A DNA stretch of 64,000 nt, taken from positions 23,872,501 through 23,936,500 of the forward strand of contig JAKSXM010000007.1 of NCBI GenBank assembly GCA_022575985.1, given 5' to 3'. Numbering within the stretch: the stretch's first letter is position 1; each line of letters begins with the position of its first letter. Shown here piece after piece: positions 12,214-24,200 of this stretch. The notes beneath the pieces are model-generated. The model saw nothing but the letters and a program-made list of their open reading frames with translations, had not been told where the DNA came from and made no database searches. This stretch comes from Anagrus nilaparvatae. Taxonomy: Eukaryota; Arthropoda; Insecta; Hymenoptera; Mymaridae. The position numbers were made by a program, and so were the translations under genes.

Positions 12214-15200
12214 CTTTCAATACAGTAAGGTTTTCGATAATAAAATATCTCCACTAAGTTTAATCAATAAAAAAACTTCAAAATTCGCGCTTATTTGGAT
12301 CTGCATTTATATAGTTTTAGTTTATATCTCAGCGGTAACTTCCAGATTCTTTCCCCTAATTCTTAATCAACCTTTTTGCATAAAAATTTACCTTGTCGTA
12401 ACTAACATATCCGTTCTCGTTTTTAATTTGTAAACTTGTTTTGGCAATACCTACCCTCAACCTACCCTTTAAATCTTCTTGAGAAACTTCTTTACACTGA
12501 TGACCAAATCAAATGAATGCCCAAAGACTTGTTAAATATAAAAAAGAATTTTATTTATTTGAATTTACGCATTATTATCTCATAAACAATTAATTTACAT
12601 ATTATAATTAAATTATACGTTATACAATAATAAATTAACGGAAAGTTCATAATTTAATCTAATGCCTAACAATTTAAATACAAAAAAAATAAAATTAATA
12701 ACTTCATAGTAGTAAATTAAAAAAACAATTCTTCAAGTAAAAAAATATGAGCAGAAAAAAAACAACAAAAAAACTATAATTTATTAATTAATTCTCAAAA
12801 TTTTCATGCTTACAAACTATTAAATACATATAAATTTTACTTTTTTGATGATACCAATCTATCACGAAGTGCATAACTACAAAAAAGCATAAATTTAAAT
12901 AAATTGGGTTAAATGTGAAAGCTATGCACGTTATCAGATAAAAAAAATTGATTAAAAAAAAAAATTAATGTGGAAAATTGATATTTTTTATTGATTTTTA
13001 ATATTATAATTGAGAAAGTATGTGTGTAGGATCTTATTATGAATATGTGCTTAAATTTAATAGGATGTAATAATATAACAAGTTTTATGTTATTAGAAAA
13101 TTTGTATTTAATTTCAATGTTAATAATAATTTGCAAGATTAAAAAAAAATTAAAATTAAATTAAATACTTATTAAAAAAATAAACAATAATGATTATGTG
13201 TTATTATATATAAATAATTATTGTTATTATTGCAAAGCTATCTCGAGGACTTTTTATCAAAAGGGAAAGGAATTCCGGAGAGTCATGTGCTAGTAAGAAG
13301 TTAAAACCGTTTATGGTATAAATAGTGTTAAATAAAAGTAAATTGTTTCACGTAGTGTAGTATAGTTTAACAAGCTATTATTGTTATTATTATCATTGAA
13401 AAAAAATTGTTAATTGAATTGAAATTTGCAAAATGTTGGTTTCAGGAATATACTTTATTGAAAATGTATTTTCATTAATTAAATTAAATTATGCAATATC
13501 ACACAAAAATTCATTGACTCTTATTATGTAGGTTAGACAATATGAGTGTACGATGAGAATCGAGCTGGGAATCTGAGAACTTGTTGAAAAATTATCGACA
13601 AATTATTTAGAAAATAGATTTTAAATGCAAAAATAAAAAAGACCCTTTATCCCTTCCCACTCCCATCTCGATTAAAAATTCACCAAGTACTCCTCTCATC
13701 ATGTTCCAAATTAATAGTAGTATTCCTCCTTCATAAAATATACGGTACTCAATACGGTATTAAGCTCGGTATTGAGTAGTATTGAGATTCTTTAAAATCG
13801 CAAAAAATGCAACTATTTTATTTGAAAATCAAAATTTGACATAATCTCAAAAAAATTGTATTTTTAGCCATTATTCATATGACTTGTGTAGATAAATTAA
13901 AAAATAAATTCGAAAATAAAGAAATATTTTTGTAATACAAATTAATCCAAAATAAGATACTAATATTTTCTTTGTATGCAACTCTAAATAATCTCGTAAA
14001 TATCTGAGTAAAAATAAAAAAAAACTACCCCATGCATTGAAATAACCCAAACACTCTAATATAAATTTTAAAAATACTTTTGAATATTTTCAAGATTTGA
14101 TCTCCTTTTATATTTTCAAAAATAATATGCACACGAGTGTACATATCTCTTTATTATTATTATTATAATTATAAATTTAAAAATTTTTTGCATGCATATG
14201 TTTTTACACCAAAATATAAATACACTTTAAAGTATACGAGAAGAGAAAAGTTATAAAACCCAGAGAATATTTCTTAAAATAAATGAAAAATAAAAAATTT
14301 TTCGTCTATAGAATGTTTAACCTGGAATCGTGACAAATGTCCTAAATGATTATAACTGTAAATAACAACGCATTCTTAGATTATAATTTTTATATACTTT
14401 TTATTTTATTTATATTTATGTGTAAAAAAAATTAACATGCAATTATCTGATTATATTATTACAACCTTGCTTGTTGTACTTATTGAAGAAAAATTGAATT
14501 TACCATTTTTAGCTTTCTCTATTCTCGTTTTTTTATTTGGAATGTATTTATTGGTACACATTTTTTTTTTCTTAAGCATTATTTCATGGTTTGTAAGTAA
14601 TCTTTGAATTTATTTACTCTAACAGAATTATTATCCAAGTTATTATCACTTGAATAAAATATAGAAATTTTATTAAGGACAGTGAAAATTATGCTTTCAA
14701 AAATATCATTTGACTCTAAATTTAGAATTTACATTTTACAGATCGGACAAGATTTACCAATAAAAAAAATATTTTTATGATTTTTAAAAATAAAAATTTC
14801 GCTTTGCATATTTAAAATTATATGACTTAACCTTTTTAGTTTTTATAGATATTGAATAATATTTGCAAGTATTTATTACTGAAATCGTTCAATTTTACGC
14901 TTGAAATTATACAAGTGTCAATAAACTAAAAGATATAAATCTTTTTTAAAAAAATTTTTTATTTTTAGCTAATATTACTTGAGCTAAATCTTATATGAAA
15001 ATACATAAAAAAATTTTTTATTTATTTTTTTTAGTTTAAATGGAATAGATTTATCTTTATTTGCAATCTTTTTTGCTTAATTTTAAATAAATATTGTTAT
15101 AGTAATCGAGGGTATTTTACGGGATTTGATGGATTTGATGGATTTGCAAATCCATCAAATCCATTCAAATCCATTCAAATCCATTCAAATCCATTCAAAT

Positions 15201-18200
15201 CCATTCAAATCCATTCAAATCCATTCAAATCCATTCAAATCCACTCAAATCCATAAAAAACTATAAAAAACATTAAAATTCTTTCATACTTCTAAAAATA
15301 CTTTCAAATCTGATTTAAAATCCGTTTTATAGGCGTTTATGTAAAAGTTCTTACACTTGTACTCAATGTTCTTATCAAATAATTTAATTTAAAAAGGCGT
15401 ATGATTACAAGCAGTAATTTCTCTTGTTCTCGCGCTCGATCAATCTTACCCAAACCTCGCATCGCCTCGTTCTCAGTAGCGATCTGGGTCTCACATATAT
15501 AGTATTTTTTCTTACAGATATTTATTTATTTTAACTAATTTTATTTGTCAAAAATAGGAGCAAACGTAGATTTCTCGATATACTTATAGAATTATAACAT
15601 TTTTATTTTGCAAAAACATTTTTAATTAATTAACAATTATTCTACTACAAATTTATTTAATGGAAGTTAGTGCAGGCATTACCGATGCACGATTACAATA
15701 TTATACAATTTTAAATAAAAATGTGAAGCAGTAAAATTTGAAAATTTATAATAATAATAAATGCTTAAGTACACTGAAAAAAAAAATTCAACCTAGCGTC
15801 GAAATCCTCCTGTTCATACGTGAGGTAGGAAGTATACGTCGACGCGTATAGTATTCAACTTCGACGTGGCGTAGGATCCTATTGTATACAGCCGGCGTCG
15901 ACTAATGTTCCGACGTCGCGCTTGAAAAGAATTGATCGACGCCGCCACGATACACGTTTTAACTGCACGTGAGTTTCCATTCTACGAGCGCTCATATTAT
16001 TGATTTGAGTTATTTAAAAATCTATTAATCTTTTTGAATTATTAAACTCGTAGATAATAAATTTTAATAATTATTTAATTTAAATAAAAAAATTAATTTA
16101 GAAAGCTATATATGTATATATGTATATTTAATGATATATATAATTATATAAGATTATTATTTTTATTTATAAATAATATATAGATGCGATATAATTTTAT
16201 TTTATTTATTGAAAATGAAAAAAAACCACGCAGTGTTACATACAATTTTCAACGAGAGTAAATAGATTTGCAAAATAAATGAATGAATGTTCAAAAATTT
16301 GCTTTATTCAGAATTTTTTTTATGATCCTAAAATTGCAATATTGATTTTTCATTTTCAAAAATTGTTAAACAATTAACCCTCCGTGTGTCCACTGTGCTG
16401 TGTCCCGTAGGTCGATATCGTCCCAATCGTTTTACATTTTTTAACTCCTTAAAAAATAATTTTTTGATAAAATTTTTTTAAAAATGTTTTAGACAAACAT
16501 TTCATAATCACGAAAAAAAAGTTTTTTGGCTAAAATGTCCAGTCAGTTTTGCGCAAAAAATTTTGCAACAACCATAAACAGGCATTTTTTAAATTTTCGG
16601 TCGAAAATTCATATCTCCTACCCTAATTGATATTAAGGGGTAATAATCTAGGGTTTTGAGCTTCATATATATGACTTTAAAAAAACCCTACCCAAATTTG
16701 CCTCAGATCCAAAAACCATAATTATTTTGCGATATAAAAATTGGCCCTTTTCCTCGATTATAAAAATTTATAAAAATTGAAGGTTTTGTTGTATAAACAG
16801 CCTCCCAGGATCATTTAATGGCCAAAAAAGTTATTTGTGGGGCTGAAGTATAATAACCTTTATATAAGTACATAAAAAAAATTTAGCCAAAAAAAATTAT
16901 CACTCAAAACCATATAAAGGGTCAATTTAAATAAGAATTTAATCGCTATTCTAATTAAATTCAAATATTTAAACAAAGTCGGGACTTAATAAGTTACACA
17001 AATGTAATGTGTAAAGCATAAAAATTACCAACTAATCAACATTAAAGTGAAGGTTTAATCAAAAGTAGTGTGTAAATTGATATATTCAATACGTTATATA
17101 TTAAATTAGTTAAATAATAAAATTTAATTATTACACCAGGCACGGAAAAAAATGACACGTCAAGCCATACACTAGTGTAACCTAAGGAAGTAGGCTGTAT
17201 TAAAAAACGACACGTCAAGCCTTACACTAGTGTAACCTAGGCGATACCAAAAAAACGACACGTCATGCCTTACACTAGCGTAACCTAAGGAATCCGTCTA
17301 TAATAAAAAAACGACACGTCAAGCCTTACACTAGTGTAACCTAGGCGATACCAAAAAAACGACACGTCATGCCTTACACTAGCGTAACCTAAGGAATCCG
17401 TCTATAATAAAAAAACGACACGTCAAGCCTTACACTAGTGTAACCTAGGCGATACCAAAAAAACGACACGTCATGCCTTACACTAGCGTAACCTAAGGAA
17501 GCCGTCTATAATAAAAAAACGACACGTCAAGCCTTACACTAGCGTAACCTAGGTTATATTAAAAAAACGACATGTCAAGCCTTACACTAGTGTAACCTAA
17601 GGAATCCATCTATAATAAAAAAACGACACGTCAAGCCTTAAACTAGTGTAACCTAGGCGATACCAAAAAAACGACGCGTTAAGCCTTAAACTAGTGTAAC
17701 CTAGGCGATACCAAAAAAACGACGCGTTAAGCCTTACACTAGCGTAACCTAAGGAAGTAGCCTGTTTTAAAAAACGACACGTCAAGCCTTACACTAGCGT
17801 AACCTAAGGGAGTAGGCTGTATAAAAAAACAACACGTCAAGCCTTACACTAGGGTAACCTAAGGAAGTAGGCTGTATTAAAAAACGACACGTCAAGCCTT
17901 ACACTAGCGTAACCTAAGGAAGTAGGCTGTATTAAAAAAACGACACGTTAAGCCTTACACTAGCGTAACCTAAGGAAGTAGGCTGTATTAAAAAACGACA
18001 CGTCAAGCCTTACACTAGCATAACCTAGGTTATCCTATCCTAAAAAAGACATTGCTCATCGCAACGGTTGCTATGTGTAATCGCAATAAAGTCATTCTGA
18101 TTGGTTCTCACAATAATGTAAACAAACATTATATTATACACGCAGTTGAATCTAGTATTAAAAAAACGACATGTCAAGCCTTACACTAGTGTAACCTAAG

Positions 18201-21200
18201 AAAGTAGGCTGCATTAATACGCGACGCAATTTTTTTTTAACAGAAAAAAAAGTGAACAAAGATGAGTTGAGCAGAAAAAAATGAACAAAAAAAGTTGAAA
18301 ATAAAAATTTTTGAACACAAAAAATTGAACAAAATTTTTTGACCAACAAAAAACTTGGTTCAACTTTTTTTCTTCAAAAATTTTTCTGTCCAATTATTTT
18401 TGTTCAAAACTTCCTATGTTCAAATTTTTTTGTTCATTTTTTTCTGTTCAACTCGTCTTTGTTCACTTTTTTTTCTGTTCAAAAATAATGGCGTCCATTA
18501 GCGTAACCTAAGGAAGCGGTCTATAATAAAAAAAACGACATGTCAAGCCTTACACTAGCGTAACCTAAGTAAGTAGGCTGTATTAAAAAAAAGACACGTC
18601 AAACTAGTGTAACCTAGGCGATACCCAAAAACGACAAGTCAAGCCTTACACTAGCTTAACCTAAGAAAGCCGTCTATAATAAAAAAACGACACGTCAAGC
18701 CTTACACTATCGTAACCTAAGGAAGTAGGCTGTATTAAAAAAACGACACGTCAAGCCTTATACTAGTGTAACCTAGGCGATACCAAAAAAATGACACGTC
18801 AAGCCTTACACTAGCGTAACCTAAGGAAGCCATCTATAATAAAAAAACGACACGTCAAGCCTTACACTAGCGTAACCTAAGGAAGCCATCTATAATAAAA
18901 AAACGACACGTCAAGCCTTACACTAGCGTAACCTAAGGAAGCGGTCTATAATAAAAAAACGAGACGTTAAGCCTTACACTAGCGTAACATAAGGAAGTAG
19001 GCTATTTTAAAAAACGGCACAAATTCAAAATGGCGGCCTCAAAATTCGCCCATTTTTGAAAAATTAGCCAAATATGAGTTCAATTTTTGGCGTAACACTA
19101 ATAAGAATATTGATAAAATATCTAGGAGTTTTTGGATATGCTGACTACGAAATTAGTAAAAACTAAATCACAAGCCTTTTATGAACATTGATTATTCACC
19201 ACTTTTACCCTTATTTTCCACCCCTAGATGAAGTTTCATCATTTTTTTGAGTTCATATTTGAAATCAGCAATCTTGAGAACCCCCGATATAGATTTTCCA
19301 GTAAGAATAAAAACTTTTAAAAAGAAAATAAAGAATTTTTATAAATGACTTTTCACCCCTTTTCACCCCAATTTTCGACTCCTCGATAAAATTTTATGTT
19401 TTTTTGAAGTTCATATTTGAAGGCAGCAGCCTCAAAAACCCTAAGATATAATGTTAGACCAAATACTGCTAGTGTAAGGCTTGCGGTGTCGTTTTTTTAA
19501 TCTAGACTATTTCCTTAGGTAACGCTATTGTAAGGCTTGACGTTTCGTTTTATTATTATAACCTAATTCATCAGTTTATGTTAGTGTAATGCTTGACGTG
19601 TCGTTTTGGTTCCTCATAGAGGAACCTTTGTGTTCGGTAAAATTTTGATTTCTTGACATATAAACACGTTTTGAGACCTCAGGAAGCTAAAAAACCGGTT
19701 TTTAAAAAAGTCTGTAACCGGTTATATTTCACAACCAACATTATATTAAGACTTAATTTTTTTTTCAAAATTTTTTTCACTAAAAAAGCTGGAGGTCCAT
19801 TTTTTTTTTAATTTGGATGTAATACCTCATTCATTTCCATGAAAATACATATATTTGAAAATATGCTTTTTACTCGATGTCTTGAATCTTATAATTAATT
19901 TAAAAAAAAATTTTTTTCTTAAAATTTTTGTTACCAAAAAATACAAAAAATACATTTTTTTCTATTTGGACGTAGTACCTAATTGTTTTCTATGAGAGTA
20001 CTAGTTTTAGAAATATAATTCATAGTCAATTTTTGGATTGGATACGTAATTTCATGAAAATTTTTTTCTCCAAATTTTTGCCGCCAAAAAATATAAAAAA
20101 TGCCAATTTTTTTTTTTAGAACGTAGTACTTAATTTGTTTCTACGAAAGTACGAATCTAGAATTATCGTTTTTAAAGGATTTCTCCATCTGATACGTAAT
20201 TTTTCGAAATTTTTTTTTTAATCATTTTTTACATAAAAAAATTAAAAAAACACCATAATTTTTTTTTCTATTTGAACGTAATACTCAATTTATTTCTGTG
20301 AAAGTAATATCTGGAATTATCATTTGTAAAGGATTTCGCCATCTGATACGTAAATTTTCGAAATTTTTAAAATTTTTTGTATAAAAAAATTAATAAAACA
20401 CAATAATTTTTTTTCTTTTAGGACGTAGTAACTAATTTATTTCTATGAAAGTACAAATATCTAGAATTATCGTTTTTAAAGGATTTCTCCATCTGATGCA
20501 TAATTTTTCGAAATTTTTTTTTTTTATTTTTTTGTATAAAAAAATTAAAAAACACAATAATTTTTTTTCTTTTTGGACGTAGTACTTAGTTTATTTCTAT
20601 GAAAGTACTAATATCCAGAATTATCATTTTTAAAAAATTTCTCCATCTTAAAAATAAACCACATTTTTTTTTTAATGATTCAGTAATTAATTTCTTTCTA
20701 TAAAAGTATACGAATATCTAGAATTGTCGTTCGTAAAGGATTCCTCCATCTGATACGCAATTATTCAAAATTTTTTTTTTAACATAAAAAAATTAAAAAT
20801 ACACCATAATTTTTTTTTCTTTTTGGACGTAGTGAAAGTACTAATATCTAGAATTATCGTTTTTACTCGATATCTCCAATCTGATATACTTAATTTTTTA
20901 AAAAATATTTTTTTAAATTTTTCATATAAAAAAATTAGAAAAAAAATTATTTTTTTTTTTTAGGACTTAGTACTTAAGGAGTTAGGAAGGTAAATAGAAA
21001 ATTTGAGTCAATATCCACATTACCGACGTTATTTTTTTTTTATAATTTGCAGTTTAAAATAAAATTGGTCGTAAAAATATTAACAAATGAGTTTATTATG
21101 TAATATAATTGCAAAAAAAATTATTTTAATTTTATAAATTATGAAAAAACATTATTATTTTAGGTTATGGTACTTGCTAAAACTTGGTTTTTACCGAATA

Positions 21201-24200
21201 ATTAATGATTAAATGTGGTAACCTAGATAAAATAAATTGGAAATATAATCTTTGACAATTTATTTATGATATTTAATTAGTTTCATCTGCTTGAGTCATC
21301 ACTATCATACTTTTTGTAAGCTCCAAATATGAATTTCCATAAGAGCAATGTTAAACTGCCTATTTTTAATTTGCAATAAAATGAAAATTAATGTGGTAAC
21401 AAAGGTAAAACCAAGTTCTATTCAACTTTAAAAATGTTTAAATTTAATAATTTTCCAGTTTCATTCAGTTCTGTCATCATTTTTATTTACCCTCCTAACT
21501 CCTTAATTTCTATGTATGAAAGAACGAATATCTAGAATTATCGTTTTATCTAGAATCTAGAATTATGGTTTTTACTAGGTAAAGTAGACCATTATAAACA
21601 TTTTGTTATTGTTAATGAGGAACCATAGTTCCAATTAATTGGTAGCGTTTTTTTATTATAGACCGCTACCTTATGTTATCTTAGTGTAAGGCTTGACGTA
21701 TCGTTTTCTTTAATATAGCCTAGGTTACCCTAGTGTAAGGCTTGACGTGTCGTTTTTTTATTATAGCCTAATTCCTTAGGTTACGCTAGTGTAAGGCTTG
21801 ACGTGTCGTTTTTTTAGTACAGCCTACTTCCTTAGGTTACGATAGTACATGGCTTGACGTGTAGTTTTTTTGGTATCGCCTAGGTTACACAAGTGTAAGG
21901 CTTGACATGTCGTTTCCTAATACAGCCTACTTCCTTTGGTTACCCTAGTGTAAGGCTTGACGTGTCGTTTTTTTTATTATAGCCTACTTCTTGAGGTTAC
22001 GCTAGTGTAAGGCTTGACGTGTCGTTTTTTTATTATAGACCGCTTTCTTAGGTTATGTTAGTGTAAGGCTTGACATGTCGTTTTTTTAATATAGCCTAGG
22101 TTACGCTAGTGTAAGGCTTGACGTGTCGTTTTTTATTATAGCCTACTTCCTTAGGTTACGCTAGTGTAAGGCTTGACGTGTCGTTTTTTTAGTACAGCCT
22201 ACTTCCTTAGGTTACGATAGTATATGGCTTGACGTGTAGTTTTTTTGGTATCGCCTAGGTTACACAAGTGTAAGGCTTGACATGTCGTTTCCTAATACAG
22301 CCTACTTCCTTAGGTTACCCTAGTGTAAGGCTTGACGTGTCGTTTTTTTTATTGTAGCCTACTTCTTGAGGTTACGCTAGTGTAAGGCTTGACGTGTCGT
22401 TTTTTTATTATAGACCGCTTTCTTAGGTTATGTTAGTGTAAGGCTTGACATGTCGTTTTTTTAATATAGCCTAGGTTACGCTAGTGTAAGGCTTGACGTG
22501 TCGTTTTTTATTAATGACCGCTTCCTTAGCTTACGCTAGTGTAAGGCTTGACGTGTCGTTTAATTATTATAGACTACTTTTTTAGGTTACGCTAGTGTAA
22601 GGCTTGATGAGTCGTTTTTTTGGTATCGCGTAGGTTACACTAGTGTAAGGCTTGACGTGTTGTTTTTTTATACAGCCTACTCCCTTAGGTTACGCTAGTG
22701 TAAGGCATGACGTGTCGTTTTCTTATTATAGGCCGCTTCCTTAGGTTATGTTAGTGTAAGACTTGACATGTCGTTTTTTTAATATAGCCTAGGTTACGCT
22801 AGTGTAAGGCTTGATGTGTCGTTATTTATTATAGTCTACTTCCTAAGGTTACGCTAGTGTATGGCTTGAAATGTCATTTTTTTATAATAAACCGGTTTCT
22901 TAGGTTATATTAGTGTAAGGCTTGACGTGTCGTTTTCTTATTATAGGCCACTTCCTTAGGTTATGTTAGTGTAAGGCTTGATGTGTCGTTTTTTTAATAT
23001 AGCCTAATTCCTTAAGTTATGTTAGTGTAAGGCCTGACGTGTCCTTTTTTTATTATTTACCGCTTTATTAGGTTACGCTAGTGTAAGGCTTGACGTATCG
23101 TTTTTTTATTATAGACCGCTTTCTTAGGTTATGTTAGTGTAAGGCTTGACGTGTCATTATTTTATTATAGCCTATTTCCGTAGGTCATGCTAGTGTAAGG
23201 CTTGACGTGTCGTTTTTTATTATAGTCTACTTCCATAGGTTACGCTAGTGTATGGCTTGACATGTCGTTTTTTTATTCTAGCCTACTTCCTTAGGTTACA
23301 CAAGTGTAAGGCTTGACATGTCGTTTTTTTATTATAGACCGCTTTCTTACGTTATATTAGTGTAAGGCTTGACGTGTTGTTTTTTTAATATAGCCTACTT
23401 CCTTAAGTTATGTTAGTGTAAGGCTTGACGTGTCGTTTTTTTATTTTAGCCTACTTCCTTAGGTTACACTAGTGTAAGGCTTGACGTGTCGTTTTTTTAT
23501 ATAGCCTACTTCCTTAGGTTACGCTAGTGTAAGGCATGAGGAAAAAAGAGTCGAAATTCTTGATTTGTGACCCAAAAAACCTATACGGACATATCCGGGA
23601 TGCTTAAAGTGCGAAAATATCAAAAACGCACCTCTTATGGGTAGTTTTGGCTATTTTAAGGGTGAAATATTGAATATTTATGAAAAAGTCGAAATTCTTG
23701 ATTAGCGACCCAAAAAACCTATTCGGGCATATCCTGGATGTTGAAAGTGCGAAAATATTTAAAACATCCCTTATCGGGGTAGTTTTAGCTATTTTATGGG
23801 TGAAATATTGAGTATTTATGAAAAAAGAGTCGAAATTCTTGTTATTTATCAAAAAAACCTATACAGACATATCCTGGATGCTCAAAGTGCGAAAATATTA
23901 AAAACACCCCTGTTGGGGTAGTTTAAGCTATTTTAAGGGTGAAATATTGAATATTTATGAAAAAAGAGTCGAAATTCTTGTTATTTATCCAAAAAACCTA
24001 TACAGACATGTCCTGGATGCTCAAAGTGCGAAAATATTAAAAACACCCCTTTTGGGGGTAGTTTGAGCTATTTTAAGGGTGAAATATTAAATATTTATGA
24101 AAAAGGAGTCGAAATTCTTGATTAGCGACTCAAAAAGCCTATATATTATGGGCATATCCTGGATGCTCAAAGTGCGAAAATAGCAAAAACACCCCCTTTT

